Below, piece after piece: positions 1-8,593 of a DNA stretch of 47,461 nt. Positions within the stretch are counted from its first letter, which is position 1; every line of letters starts with the position of its first letter. Origin of the DNA: Caulobacteraceae bacterium (GTDB lineage: Bacteria; Pseudomonadota; Alphaproteobacteria; Caulobacterales; Caulobacteraceae); the NCBI GenBank assembly GCA_019747095.1, contig JAIERG010000065.1, positions 1-47,461 of the forward strand. Reading direction: 5' to 3'. The notes below the pieces were generated by a model, which was not told the DNA's origin, searched no databases, and worked only from the letters and a program-made list of their open reading frames with translations. A program made the position numbers and the translations under genes.

Positions 1-549
1 CGACTGGTCGCGGCGCATGATGCCCTCGCCCCGACCCAGGTCGACGATGGTGTTGCCGTATTCGACGCGCTTGACCGTGCCGTTGACGATCTCGCCGACG
101 CGATCCTTGAACTCCTCGTACTGGTTGGCGCGCTCGGCCTCGCGGACCTTTCCGGTGATGACCTGGCGGGCCATCTGGGTCTGAACGCGGCCGAACTCGA
201 ACGGCGGCAGCTCCTCGACATACTCCTTGCCGACCACGGCCTCCGGATCACGCTTGAGCGCGTCCTTCAGGCGCACCATGGCGCTGTCGTTGAACTCCTC
301 CAGCTCGTCCTCGGGCTGCCAGTCGTCCTCCACGATGGTGACGTGGCGCGTCAGAGCCAGCTCGCCTGTCTTGGGGTCGATCTTGGCGCGGATGTCGTGG
401 TGAGCCCCGTAGCGAGACTTGGCACCCTTCTGGATCGCCTCTTCCAGCGCCTCGATCACGATCTCGCGGTCGATGTTCTTTTCCTGCGCCACCGAATTGG
501 CGATCTGGAGCAGCTCCAGACGGTTGGCGGAGATACCGGTCACGGCCAT
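1..549 (-). CDS. nusA: Transcription termination/antitermination factor NusA (5' part)
   Basis: NusA binds RNA polymerase and modulates pausing, termination and antitermination. The visible 183 residues are the N-terminal domain (starting [20 protein letters not shown]) followed by the start of the S1 domain (GTVKRVEYGNTIVDLGRGEG); the KH domains and C-terminus lie beyond the window edge. The ATG is fixed by its 1-nt TGATG junction with the rimP stop, so the two genes are translationally coupled. The rimP-nusA order is conserved in bacteria. Identification is firm; the gene is cut only by the window boundary. Confidence 0.97.
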   Translation of the reverse strand, partial: MAVTGISANRLELLQIANSVAQEKNIDREIVIEALEEAIQKGAKSRYGAHHDIRAKIDPKTGELALTRHVTIVEDDWQPEDELEEFNDSAMVRLKDALKRDPEAVVGKEYVEELPPFEFGRVQTQMARQVITGKVREAERANQYEEFKDRVGEIVNGTVKRVEYGNTIVDLGRGEGIMRRDQS

Positions 550-1142
550 CAGGCGTCGTCCTCAGTTCGGGTCTTGGGTTGGAGGGGTTCGGCGCTTCCC
601 TGGGGAAGGCCGTCGTCTTCGGGTTCGCCCCGCGCGGCCCGGATCGCGGCACCGCGCTTAAGCAAGGCATCGTTCATGACCAGCTTGGCGTCCGCCAGCC
701 AGTCGAAGGGGATCAGGGCGGTGTCGTCCTCACCGTCGAGGTCGATGGCGATGTTGTCCTCATCGGTCCCGGCCAACAGACCCTTGAAACGCTTGCGTCC
801 CTCGATCATCCGGTCGGTCTCGAGCCGCGCCTCCAGCCCTTCGAAGATGTCGAAGTCCTTCAGCCGGGTCAGGGGCCGGTCGATGCCGGGCGACGAGACC
901 TCCAGCAGATACTCGCCCGCGATGGGGTCAGCGGCGTCCAATACTTCAGACACCGCGCGGCTCAGGCGGGCGCATTCCTCGACCGAGATGTCGTTATCCG
1001 CAGGCCGCTCGGCCATGATCTGAAGCCGGCGCCGCAGCGTACCCCCCATCAGCCGCACACGCACGATCTGCAGGCCGAGCGACTCCGCGACGGGATCGAC
1101 CAGCTCCAGGATTTCGCGATCTTCGACGGTCTTGGCGCGCAA
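549..1142 (-). CDS. rimP: Ribosome maturation factor RimP
   Basis: RimP assists 30S subunit maturation in the cytoplasm. The protein has the family core: DPVAESLGL near the N-terminus, a [13 protein letters not shown] segment, and a C-terminal SH3-like region. I place the start at the TTG at 1142 (sequence [19 protein letters not shown]), giving 197 residues, because family members begin close to this motif. The frame stays open to an ATG at 1256, but that 38-residue extension would translate through an intrinsic terminator hairpin (1159-1196) and is not family-like; another TTG lies at 1160. No good Shine-Dalgarno precedes any of them. The stop overlaps the nusA start by 1 nt. A C-terminal charged tail follows the SH3 region. 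Confidence 0.9.
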   Translation of the reverse strand: MRAKTVEDREILELVDPVAESLGLQIVRVRLMGGTLRRRLQIMAERPADNDISVEECARLSRAVSEVLDAADPIAGEYLLEVSSPGIDRPLTRLKDFDIFEGLEARLETDRMIEGRKRFKGLLAGTDEDNIAIDLDGEDDTALIPFDWLADAKLVMNDALLKRGAAIRAARGEPEDDGLPQGSAEPLQPKTRTEDDA

Positions 1143-1158
1143 GGGATCTGCTGGGGGC

Positions 1159-1196
1159 AAAAAGAAAAGCGGTCGGCCATCCGAGGCCGCCGCTTT
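1159..1196 (-). terminator. Intrinsic terminator, possible attenuator ahead of rimP-nusA
   Basis: On the minus strand AAAGCGG-C-GGCC, loop TCGGAT, GGCC-GA-CCGCTTT, then TCTTTTT. Arms of 7 and 4 bp pair perfectly around a small internal bulge, and a U-rich tract follows at once. It lies about 90 nt after the dut stop and ends only 17 nt before the proposed rimP start. It could simply end dut mRNA, but no room remains for a promoter between it and rimP, so rimP-nusA transcripts must pass through it. Confidence 0.75.
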
Positions 1197-1286
1197 GAAC
1201 GACGCCGTTGGACGCCGGTCTAACGATGTGAGTGCGCCTATAGACCCGACCGGCATGAAAGAAAAGGGGCGCGGTCCGGAACCACG

Positions 1287-1736
1287 CTAGCGCCCGGTCG
1301 AACCGAACCCGCCCGTACCCCGCTCCGTGCTGTCCAGCTCTTCCACCTCCAGGATCGACACCTGGGCGACGGGCGCGATCACCATCTGGGCGATCCGTTC
1401 GCCCCGTCGAATGACGAAAGGCTCCTGCCCCAGGTTGACCAGAATGACCCCGACCTCGCCACGATAGTCGCTGTCGATAGTGCCAGGCGTGTTCAGGCAG
1501 GTTACTCCGTGCTTGAGCGCCAGCCCGGAGCGTGGCCGCACCTGCGCCTCCCATCCGGGCTCCAGCGCCATCTTCAGGCCCGTGGGCACGAGCGCCCGCC
1601 CGCCGGGCTCCACCGTAAGGGCGGCGTCCTCGGCCACCGCCGCGCGCAGATCCATGCCCGCCGAACCGGCAGTCTCGTAAGCGGGAAGGGCCAGATCCTC
1701 GGCGTGCGGCAGTCGCAGGATACGGAGCGTGCTCAA
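1287..1736 (-). CDS. dut: Deoxyuridine 5'-triphosphate nucleotidohydrolase (dUTPase)
   Basis: Hydrolyses dUTP to dUMP and pyrophosphate, keeping uracil out of DNA and supplying dTMP synthesis. All five trimeric dUTPase motifs are present in 149 residues: AGMDL (26-30), RSGLA (69-73), [10 protein letters not shown] (85-94, with the catalytic Asp), RGERIAQMV (111-119) and the mobile C-terminal GTGGFGSTG (140-148). Length is normal for the family. The start is a TTG at 1736 with a good Shine-Dalgarno (GAGGA) that overlaps the upstream coaBC stop, 9 nt away, so dut is probably cotranscribed with coaBC, as is common in bacteria. An intrinsic terminator lies downstream. Confidence 0.97.
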   Translation of the reverse strand: MSTLRILRLPHAEDLALPAYETAGSAGMDLRAAVAEDAALTVEPGGRALVPTGLKMALEPGWEAQVRPRSGLALKHGVTCLNTPGTIDSDYRGEVGVILVNLGQEPFVIRRGERIAQMVIAPVAQVSILEVEELDSTERGTGGFGSTGR

Positions 1737-1745
1737 GGGCGGTCC

Positions 1746-2975
1746 TCAGGTGTTCGGGGCGAAGTGGTGGGCGATGCGGTCAGACAGCCGACTGGCGATT
1801 TCCGCCTTCGACAGGCGGGGCCAGGCCTCGGCGTCATCCCCGGTCACCAGCAGCACGGTGTTTCCGTCCGCGCCGAATACATCGGCGGAGACATCATTGC
1901 CGACGATCCAGTCGCAGCCTTTTCGCGACAGCTTGGCCCGCGCGTTAGCCTCCAGGTCCGCTGTCTCTGCCGCGAAGCCGATGACCAGCGCGGGCCGGCG
2001 CGGGCCTGCCTTGGCGATGCCCGCCAGAATGTCCGGGTTCTCGATGAGCGCCAGAGCCGGCGGCCCGCCCGGTGCCTTCTTGATCTTGCCGCCCGAGATG
2101 GTGTCGATCCGCCAGTCAGCCACGGCGGCGGACAGCACGGCGATGTCGGCGGGCAGCGCGTTTTCTGTCGCCGCCTGCATCTGAAGCGCGGTCTCGACAT
2201 CGATGCGTCTCACCCCCGGCGGCGCGGGCAGAGCCGTCGGCCCCGACACCAGCGTCACCTCGGCTCCCCGTTCGGCCAGGGCCGCGGCGATGGCATAGCC
2301 CTGCTTGCCACTGGAGCGATTGGTCAGGCCGCGCACGGGATCAATCGGCTCGAACGTCGGACCAGCCGTCACCACAGCCTTTCGGCCCGCCAGTGATCGC
2401 CTGGCCGGTGCCGCCAGCTGCGCCTTTATCGACTCGAGGATAACAGTCGGCTCAGCCATCCGCCCGGGTCCGAACTCGCCGCACGCCATCTCGCCCTCGT
2501 CGGGACCGATCAAGGCCATCCGATGCAGACCCGGAAAGCCTTCCAGCCGGTGGACGTTCGCCTGCACCGCCGGGTGGGTCCACATCCGCACGTTCATGGC
2601 CGGGGCCAGAAGTACCCGCTTGTCGGTCGCGAGCAGCGTCGTGGAGGCCAGGTCGTCGGCCATGCCATTGGCCGCCTTGGCGATCAGGCCTGCTGTGGCG
2701 GGGGCCACCACAACCAGATCGGCCCAACGCGACAGTTCGATGTGCCCCATCGTCGTCTCGTCGTCCGGAAGGAAAAGTCCTTGCCGGACGGGATGCCCGG
2801 TGAGCGCTGCCAAGGAGAGGGGTGTGACGAAGGCAGCCCCGCCCTCGGTCAGGATCGATCGCACCTCTGCCCCTGCCTTCTTGAGAAGGCGAACCAGTTC
2901 CAGAGACTTGTAGGCCGCGATGCCGCCGCCCACGATCAGCAGGATTTTGCGGCCATTCAGCACGAGGTCGGACAT
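1746..2975 (-). CDS. coaBC: Bifunctional phosphopantothenoylcysteine decarboxylase / phosphopantothenate-cysteine ligase
   Basis: Catalyses two consecutive coenzyme A steps: ligation of cysteine to 4'-phosphopantothenate, then decarboxylation to 4'-phosphopantetheine. The N-terminal flavin-dependent CoaC domain (about 1-185) shows the catalytic His in MGHIELS (H78), the PAMN motif (125-128) and the flap cysteine in EMACGEFGPGRM (C165). The CoaB ligase domain starts near 197 (GRKAVVTAGPTFEPIDPVR) and contains GGKIKK, the substrate-binding lysine motif. 409 residues is normal. The ATG at 2975 faces a lipoprotein gene across a 110-nt divergent region. The stop overlaps the dut ribosome binding site. 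Confidence 0.97.
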   Translation of the reverse strand: MSDLVLNGRKILLIVGGGIAAYKSLELVRLLKKAGAEVRSILTEGGAAFVTPLSLAALTGHPVRQGLFLPDDETTMGHIELSRWADLVVVAPATAGLIAKAANGMADDLASTTLLATDKRVLLAPAMNVRMWTHPAVQANVHRLEGFPGLHRMALIGPDEGEMACGEFGPGRMAEPTVILESIKAQLAAPARRSLAGRKAVVTAGPTFEPIDPVRGLTNRSSGKQGYAIAAALAERGAEVTLVSGPTALPAPPGVRRIDVETALQMQAATENALPADIAVLSAAVADWRIDTISGGKIKKAPGGPPALALIENPDILAGIAKAGPRRPALVIGFAAETADLEANARAKLSRKGCDWIVGNDVSADVFGADGNTVLLVTGDDAEAWPRLSKAEIASRLSDRIAHHFAPNT

Positions 2976-3028
2976 GGCTTCCCTCTAGCCGTCACAGCAT
3001 CGCCGGTCGAGCATCACGAAAAAGAACA

Positions 3029-3056
3029 TTGCATGAACAACCGGGTTGTGCATAAC
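3029..3056 (+). promoter_or_regulatory. Operator-like palindrome inside a candidate promoter
   Basis: In the coaBC/lipoprotein divergent region, ATGAACAACC-G-GGTTGTGCAT (3033-3053) forms a 10-bp inverted repeat with one mismatch around a single central base. It sits between TTGCAT (3029-3034) and CATAAC (3051-3056), which are 16 nt apart and look like -35 and -10 hexamers reading rightward. A bound protein would cover this promoter. The identity of any regulator is unknown. Confidence 0.4.
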
Positions 3057-3085
3057 GTCGTTTCGCGGAAAGGTTGGAGGGTGCA

Positions 3086-3589
3086 GTGAAGACGGAAACA
3101 AGGATTGCGGCTCTGGCCGCGCTGCTAGCCCTCGGGGCCTGCGGCAACGGCGACTCGGCGGTCGAGACCCGCGACCGACCGCAGGCGACTCCCATTTCCC
3201 TGATGGCCGCCACACCGGTTGAAGCGCCCGCTGGATCCGTCGAGACCGCGACCAAGGCTCCCGGTCCGGTAACTTCCAACCGGCGGGAAACCGTCGATGA
3301 AAAGATCCAGCGGCTCTATGAGCGAAATGGGGCCGACTTCGGCGCCAGATCGCCCGAGGAGTTTCTGGCCCGGATCACGGCCTTCACGACATCGCCGCCA
3401 GCCGGGACGGACCGGGCGACGCGGCCCAATGGCGATGTCCTGCTCTACCACGCCTCAACCAACACCTTCGCCGTGGTGGATCGGGCGGGCACGCCGCGAA
3501 CCATGTTCAAGCCGGACGAGGGCGAGGCCTACTGGGCCGAACAGAAGGCGGCGGCCCCGACCTTCGGTCAGCGACGGGCTTCGAACTGA
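3086..3589 (+). CDS. Small predicted lipoprotein of unknown function
   Basis: The start is GTG 3086, chosen for a strong GGAGG (3076-3080) 5 nt upstream; it gives 167 residues. A lipoprotein signal peptide is clear: a basic n-region (KTETR), hydrophobic AALAALLALG, and lipobox LGAC with Cys19 as the lipidated residue. Position +2 is Gly, so outer membrane delivery is plausible. A Pro/Ala/Thr-rich linker (about 25-70) leads to a compact C-terminal domain holding NGADFGARSPEEFLARI, RPNGDVLLYHASTNTFAVVD and RTMFKPDEG-YW. That layout recalls a C-terminal module seen in various secreted proteins and some polymorphic-toxin tails, but this is from memory and no catalytic residue can be assigned. It has its own promoter region and is convergent with the Xre gene. 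Confidence 0.8.
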   Translation: MKTETRIAALAALLALGACGNGDSAVETRDRPQATPISLMAATPVEAPAGSVETATKAPGPVTSNRRETVDEKIQRLYERNGADFGARSPEEFLARITAFTTSPPAGTDRATRPNGDVLLYHASTNTFAVVDRAGTPRTMFKPDEGEAYWAEQKAAAPTFGQRRASN

Positions 3590-3646
3590 CGCGCAGCGAC
3601 GACTTGGTGCACAAGCGCAAGCCTCCTGCCGGACTTCCGACGTCGG

Positions 3647-4057
3647 TCAGTCCGCGCCGGGGCGGTCAGCCATTTCCCGGATCAGATCGAGCGCGAGCTT
3701 TTGCTGTCGGGCCGTCAGGCGTGGAGCCATCCGCGCGATTTCGATCGTGTGACGCGTTGCCGGGAAGTCGTGTTCGAAGGCCGGTTGCCCATCTTCAGCC
3801 ATTCCGGGCTGGGCAGCGCCGAGTCCCTGGAAGAAGTAGCCGACATCGACCTTGAAGAAGCGAGCGATATCCCAGAGCTTGGAAGCCGAAATGCGATTGG
3901 TGCCCTTTTCGTACTTCTGGATCTGCTGAAACGTCAGGCCGAGCGCACGGCCGAGGTCGCTCTGATTATAGCCAAGGCTGATCCGTTTCTCACAAACCCT
4001 GCGTCCTACGTGGCGGTCCACCGGATGGGGCCCGTCTTCTCCCTTGCCTCGCGCCAT
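3647..4057 (-). CDS. Xre-family helix-turn-helix transcriptional regulator
   Basis: A 136-residue DNA-binding protein. The helix-turn-helix (about residues 20-75) carries the Xre/Cro pattern: RISLGYNQSDLGRALGLTFQ, then QIQKYEKGTNRISASKLWDIA. A second, uncharacterised region ends in a helical LTARQQKLALDLIREM segment. Such single-domain regulators are common in Caulobacterales and Rhizobiales next to lnt; their targets are mostly unknown. I take the ATG at 4057 (MARGKGED); the frame is open further upstream but that sequence lacks family features. A TTG about 33 nt upstream of the ATG is an alternative. It lies 110 nt downstream of lnt on the same strand and probably has its own promoter. Confidence 0.88.
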   Translation of the reverse strand: MARGKGEDGPHPVDRHVGRRVCEKRISLGYNQSDLGRALGLTFQQIQKYEKGTNRISASKLWDIARFFKVDVGYFFQGLGAAQPGMAEDGQPAFEHDFPATRHTIEIARMAPRLTARQQKLALDLIREMADRPGAD

Positions 4058-4167
4058 GGCTGGTCCGTCGCTGTCATAAACCCGAATCAATGTCCCCGAA
4101 TGCGCTCCTCGCCAAGCGCTGTCATGCAAATTCTGGGAAATGGCGATTCCGCCAGGCCAACCGCCGG

Positions 4168-5745
4168 TCAAGTGCGAACGAAGGGGCGGACCGGAATGAG
4201 CGGGATCAGAGCGAGCAGCAACATGAGCCAGAAAACGCCGTCGCCGAACCGGCCATAGACCGTGGTCCCTGCCGGACCCGGTAGCCGGGCGTCGATGACT
4301 CCGCTTTCGCCGCTGTCCAGCCTTTGACCTTCGATAACGCGACCCCATGGATCAATCATGGCCGATACGCCCGTCGGAGTTGCTCGAACGACCGGCAGGC
4401 CGGTTTCGATCGCGCGATAACTGGCCAGGTTCAAGTGCTGCAATGGCCCGGAGGTGGCCCCGAACCAGGCGTCGTTCGAGACGTTTACGATCCACTCCGG
4501 TCGCCCCCGCCCGGCCGGGGTGAAGCCCGGATACAGGCTTTCATAGCAGATCAGGGGCTGAACACGGGGCGCGCCCGGCAGATCGATCGGGGCCGGGGCC
4601 AGGCCCGCGCTGAAGTCGGCGGGCATGTGCACGAGGCTGCGCACGCCCACCGCGCCCATGAGGCCGCCGAGCGGCAGGAACTCGCCGAACGGAACAAGAC
4701 GGTGCTTGTCATAGATGGCCGCGATCCTCAGGCCCTCGCCGCCCTCGTCGTGAAGCGCGATCAAGCTGTTGTAGTACCGCGCCTGTCCATCCTGTCCGCC
4801 TTCGCCGCGCGCGAAGCCGGCCAGCAGGGTCTGGCCCGGCCGCAAGGCGCGCGCGATGGCAGCCCCGTCCGGCGAGCCCGGCGCGAAGACGCTGTTGAAG
4901 CTCGCGGGCAGTGCGCCCTCCGGCCAGACAACGAGGTCGGGCAGGGCTTCGCCCGGCCGAGCGGTCAGATTGACGTAGCGATCGACGATCGAGCGATAGG
5001 CCTCGGGCGTCCATTTCGACGCCTGATCGACGTCGGGCTGGACGATGCGAACCAGCGTCCCCGTTTCCCTCACCTGGGCGCCCGCCAGCCGGATCGCCCC
5101 TCCGACGACCAAGGCCATCAAGACAGCAGCGCCCACGAGGGCGACGCCGATCCGGCCCTTTCGCGGTCCCGGCCGAATGAGGGGGCCAAAGGCGGCAGCC
5201 GCCGCGACCGTCACCAGACCGAGCCCGTAGACGCCGGCGAGCGCGGCGAACTGGGACGCCGCCGAACCCGCGCGCCAACCGGCTCCGGCTGGGTTCCAGG
5301 GAAAGCCGGTCAATACATGTCCGCGCAGCCACTCGAGCAGGGCGAACAGCGCCGCGAAGACGAGAACTCGCGACAGTCCCTCAGGGGCGAAACGGCGGTA
5401 GAGAGCCGTGGCCGCACCCCAGAACAGGCCGACGCCAGCGGGCAGCAGGCTCGCGGCGAAGGGGGCCATCCAGGCCTGGGCCGGATTGACCAGAAAGGCC
5501 TCGGCCACCCACCAGCAACCGACGAGGAAGTATCCAAATCCTGCCAGCCATCCGACCCAGAAGGCACCGCGCACGGTGGCCGACCGCTCGGCCAGCAGCA
5601 TCAGCAGGGGATAGCCGACCAGCCCTGGCAGAATGCCGAACGGCGGATGCACCAGCGCGGCCAGAATGCCAGCGGCCAGCGCCAGCCCGACGCGGCTCCA
5701 TCGGCCCGCCAGCAGGTGCCCGATCCAGTCTCGTCCGACCGTCAC
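4168..5745 (-). CDS. lnt: Apolipoprotein N-acyltransferase
   Basis: Inner membrane enzyme that N-acylates the lipidated Cys of apolipoproteins, the last step of lipoprotein maturation. At 525 residues it has the expected layout: about six hydrophobic N-terminal segments (residues 15-225), a nitrilase-type catalytic domain, and one C-terminal membrane segment. The catalytic triad is visible as E276 (WPEGALP), K347 (YDKHRL) and C400 (LICYES), closely matching E. coli E267, K335, C387. The start is GTG 5745, sharing GTGA with the ybeY stop. No corC-type gene separates ybeY and lnt, unlike many alphaproteobacteria. Confidence 0.97.
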   Translation of the reverse strand: MTVGRDWIGHLLAGRWSRVGLALAAGILAALVHPPFGILPGLVGYPLLMLLAERSATVRGAFWVGWLAGFGYFLVGCWWVAEAFLVNPAQAWMAPFAASLLPAGVGLFWGAATALYRRFAPEGLSRVLVFAALFALLEWLRGHVLTGFPWNPAGAGWRAGSAASQFAALAGVYGLGLVTVAAAAAFGPLIRPGPRKGRIGVALVGAAVLMALVVGGAIRLAGAQVRETGTLVRIVQPDVDQASKWTPEAYRSIVDRYVNLTARPGEALPDLVVWPEGALPASFNSVFAPGSPDGAAIARALRPGQTLLAGFARGEGGQDGQARYYNSLIALHDEGGEGLRIAAIYDKHRLVPFGEFLPLGGLMGAVGVRSLVHMPADFSAGLAPAPIDLPGAPRVQPLICYESLYPGFTPAGRGRPEWIVNVSNDAWFGATSGPLQHLNLASYRAIETGLPVVRATPTGVSAMIDPWGRVIEGQRLDSGESGVIDARLPGPAGTTVYGRFGDGVFWLMLLLALIPLIPVRPFVRT

Positions 5746-6194
5746 GCCGTCACCCGGTACGGATCGCCGACGCCCAGCCCCGCCAGAATCTCACGCTCCT
5801 CGGCCTCCATGGCTTCGGCCTCGGCGTCGTCCTCATGGTCGCGACCCAGCAGATGCAGCACGCCGTGGACGGTGAGGTGAGACAGGTGATCGGACAGGCT
5901 CTTGCCCTGGGTTCGCGCCTCCTCGGCGCAGACGCCGTAACCGAGGACGATGTCGCCGAACGGCTGGACCTCCGCGCCGGGCATGGCGGCGGCCGGAAAC
6001 GACAGGACGTTGGTCGGCTTGTCCTTGCCGCGAAAGCGTGCGTTCAGGTCCCGAACCGTCTCATCGTCGCTCAGCAGGACGCTGACCGCGCCGGTCGCGG
6101 TGCCCAGCGCCGCCTCGGCCGCGCGTGTGACCAAGGCTTCGACATCGGTGATCGCATCCGACCACGCCGCGTCCTCGATCTCGACCTCGATCAT
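5742..6194 (-). CDS. ybeY: Endoribonuclease YbeY
   Basis: Single-strand-specific metallo-endoribonuclease involved in 16S rRNA 3' end maturation and ribosome quality control. The zinc motif HGVLHLLGRDH gives metal ligands H110, H114 and H120 in a 150-residue protein of normal length; RFRGKDKPTNVLSFP around 53-67 is also family-typical. It overlaps phoH upstream by 4 nt (ATGA, 6191-6194) and lnt downstream by 4 nt (GTGA), so the run is translationally coupled. The phoH-ybeY pairing is widely conserved. Confidence 0.97.
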   Translation of the reverse strand: MIEVEIEDAAWSDAITDVEALVTRAAEAALGTATGAVSVLLSDDETVRDLNARFRGKDKPTNVLSFPAAAMPGAEVQPFGDIVLGYGVCAEEARTQGKSLSDHLSHLTVHGVLHLLGRDHEDDAEAEAMEAEEREILAGLGVGDPYRVTA

Positions 6195-7180
6195 CGCTCG
6201 GACGGGTCCTCGAGGTCGGGAGCGGGGCGGCTCCGCGTCGCATCGGCGTCGTAGGCACGCACGATGCGCTCGACCATGGCGTGACGGACGACATCCTCGG
6301 CCTCGAAGGCCAGCACGCCGACGCCCTGGACGTCCTTCAGGATCCGCAGCGCATGGGCCAGGCCGGAATCGCGCGGGTTCAGAAGGTCGATCTGGCTGGG
6401 GTCGCCCGTCACCACCATGCGCGCGCCTTCGCCCAGGCGGGTCAGGACCATCTTCATCTGCAGCCGGGAGGTGTTCTGGGCCTCGTCGACGATGATGAAG
6501 GCGTGGCTGAGCGTGCGACCACGCATGAAGGCGATGGGCGCGGCCTCGATCTCGCCCTTGTCGCGGCGGCGCTGGACATCCTCGGCCCCGAGAATGTCGT
6601 TCAGCGCCTCCCAGATCGGGGCCAGATAGGGATCGACCTTCTCGTTCAGGTCGCCGGGGAGGAAGCCCAGCTTCTCGCCCGCCTCGACCGCCGGACGGGT
6701 GATGACCAACCGGTCGACTTGTCCCCGCCTGAGCAGGGACGCGCCATAGGCGGCCGCCAGGAAGGTCTTGCCCGTGCCCGCCGGGCCGACACCGAAGGTC
6801 AGTTCGCAGCGGGACAAGGTCTCCAGATAGCGCGCCTGGGCGTTGGTCTTGGGAACGATGGCCCCGCGCTTGCCGATCGGCAGGGCCATGGGATCGGAAC
6901 TGGGCGCGCCCTTGCCGCCGCCGCGCGCCGTGGCGATACCTGCCCGAACATCGGCCTCGTTGACCTCGGCGCCTTTGTCGGCCCGGGTCACCAGCGAAGC
7001 GATGACCGCCTTGGCGTTGGCGCGATCACGCGCGCCACCGTTGATCGACACGCCGCCACCGGGCGCCTCGATCAGCACCTTGAAGGCGTCCTCGATCAGG
7101 GCGACGTGACGGCTATTCGGGCCGATGACGGCGCGCAGTGCGCGGTCGTCGAGCGCGAGAAACTCGCTTTCACGCGCCAA
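6191..7180 (-). CDS. phoH: PhoH-family ATPase
   Basis: Cytoplasmic PhoH/YbeZ-type NTPase, often functionally linked to YbeY in RNA metabolism. Walker A is GPAGTGKT (132-139) and Walker B is FIIVDEAQN (about 228-236), inside the RecA-like PhoH domain; a KH-like region precedes it (about 15-70). The start is a TTG at 7180 with AGGAGAG a few bases upstream; this start overlaps the miaB 3' end by 11 nt. 329 residues is normal. The gene order miaB-phoH-ybeY-lnt is a conserved alphaproteobacterial cluster. Confidence 0.96.
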   Translation of the reverse strand: MARESEFLALDDRALRAVIGPNSRHVALIEDAFKVLIEAPGGGVSINGGARDRANAKAVIASLVTRADKGAEVNEADVRAGIATARGGGKGAPSSDPMALPIGKRGAIVPKTNAQARYLETLSRCELTFGVGPAGTGKTFLAAAYGASLLRRGQVDRLVITRPAVEAGEKLGFLPGDLNEKVDPYLAPIWEALNDILGAEDVQRRRDKGEIEAAPIAFMRGRTLSHAFIIVDEAQNTSRLQMKMVLTRLGEGARMVVTGDPSQIDLLNPRDSGLAHALRILKDVQGVGVLAFEAEDVVRHAMVERIVRAYDADATRSRPAPDLEDPSER

Positions 7181-8546
7181 GAAGCTCTCCTGTCAGGCTG
7201 TTCTGCTGTCCGCTCACGATGCGGACAGGAACGATCCGGCCGATCAGGTGATCCGCGTCCTCGGCATGAACCGATTGCAGATAGGGCGAGCGGCCGATGG
7301 CCTGACGCCCGTGGCGGCCCCTCTTCTCGAACAGGACATCCAGCGTCTTGCCCACCTGAGCCTTGTTGAAGGCGACCTGCTGCTCCAGCAGCAGCGCCTG
7401 CAGCGCGTGCAACCGGGCCAGCGACACGTCCGGCGGCACCTGCGTCCCCATCGTCGCGGCCGGGGTGCCGGGACGCGGCGAATACATGAAGCTGAAGGCC
7501 GAGGCGTAGTTCACCTGCCGCACAAGATCGAGGGTGTCCTCGAAATCCCGGTCGGTCTCGCCGGGAAAGCCGACGATGAAATCGCCGGAAAGCGCCATGT
7601 CGGGCCGCGCCTCGCGGATCCGACCAATCAGGTCGATGTATTTCTGTCGTCCATGCTTCCTGTTCATCAGCCGCAGGATGCGGTCGGAACCCGACTGAAC
7701 CGGCAGGTGCAGATAGGGCATGAGCTGCGGCAGCTCCGCGTGGGCCGAGATCAGGTCGTCGGCCATGTCGTTCGGGTGGCTGGTCGTATAGCGGATACGG
7801 TCGATTCCCTCGATCTCGGCCAGCGCCCGGGCCAGCCGAGCCAGGGTCCAGACCGAACCGTCGGAGCCTAAACCGTCATACGCATTGACGTTCTGTCCCA
7901 GCAGGGTCAGCTCGCGCACGCCCTGCACCGCCAGACCGCGAGCCTCGGCCAGCACGGCCTCGGCCGGGCGCGACCACTCGGCACCGCGCGTATAGGGCAC
8001 CACGCAGAAGCTGCAGAACTTGTCGCAGCCCTCCTGCACCGTCAGGAAGGCGGTCGGGCCGTTGACGCCCCGCGCCTCGGGCAGGCTGTCGAACTTCTCG
8101 TCGGCGGCGAAGTCGGCCCCGATCCTCTCGCCCCGCGCCCGCGCCGTGCGGGTCAGAAGCTCTGGCAGTTGGTGATAGGCCTGCGGTCCGACGACCAGAT
8201 CGACCGCCGGCTGACGGCGCATGATCTCTTCGCCCTCGGCCTGGGCAACGCAGCCAGCGACCGCGATGGTCATCGCGCCAGAGCGAGCTTCCTTCATCTC
8301 CCGAAGTTTGCCGAGTTCGGAATAGACCTTCTCGGCCGCCTTCTCGCGGATGTGGCAGGTGTTCAGGATGACGAAATCCGCCCCATCGGGGGTGTCCGTC
8401 GGGGCATAGCCCAGCGGGCGCAGCACATCGGCCATGCGCTCACTGTCGTACACGTTCATCTGGCAGCCGTAGGTCTTGATGAACAGCCGCTTGACCGGGG
8501 GGGTCAAGGCCGTCCCTGCCTCGGGCGCGGTCAAGGTCTCGGACAT
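7170..8546 (-). CDS. miaB: tRNA-2-methylthio-N6-dimethylallyladenosine synthase
   Basis: Radical-SAM methylthiotransferase that converts i6A37 to ms2i6A37 in tRNAs reading UNN codons. The N-terminal MTTase domain has cysteines C28, C64 and C99 for one [4Fe-4S] cluster; the radical SAM motif GCDKFCSFC supplies C174, C178 and C181 for the second. A TRAM domain forms the C-terminus (about 385-455). Length 458 is typical. ATG 8546 lies 47 nt downstream of fur; the 3' end overlaps phoH. Confidence 0.97.
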   Translation of the reverse strand: MSETLTAPEAGTALTPPVKRLFIKTYGCQMNVYDSERMADVLRPLGYAPTDTPDGADFVILNTCHIREKAAEKVYSELGKLREMKEARSGAMTIAVAGCVAQAEGEEIMRRQPAVDLVVGPQAYHQLPELLTRTARARGERIGADFAADEKFDSLPEARGVNGPTAFLTVQEGCDKFCSFCVVPYTRGAEWSRPAEAVLAEARGLAVQGVRELTLLGQNVNAYDGLGSDGSVWTLARLARALAEIEGIDRIRYTTSHPNDMADDLISAHAELPQLMPYLHLPVQSGSDRILRLMNRKHGRQKYIDLIGRIREARPDMALSGDFIVGFPGETDRDFEDTLDLVRQVNYASAFSFMYSPRPGTPAATMGTQVPPDVSLARLHALQALLLEQQVAFNKAQVGKTLDVLFEKRGRHGRQAIGRSPYLQSVHAEDADHLIGRIVPVRIVSGQQNSLTGELLGA

Positions 8547-8593
8547 GGGCGGCTTATGATCGCCGATCCCGCCATCCGCAAGGCGGACAGGCG

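Noticed and set aside
4324-5880. 518-codon plus-strand open frame antisense to lnt and ybeY
   Set aside because: It mirrors the conserved lnt and ybeY coding sequences, is Arg/Gly/Gln-rich without recognisable domains, and has no ribosome binding site. High GC makes long antisense frames common.
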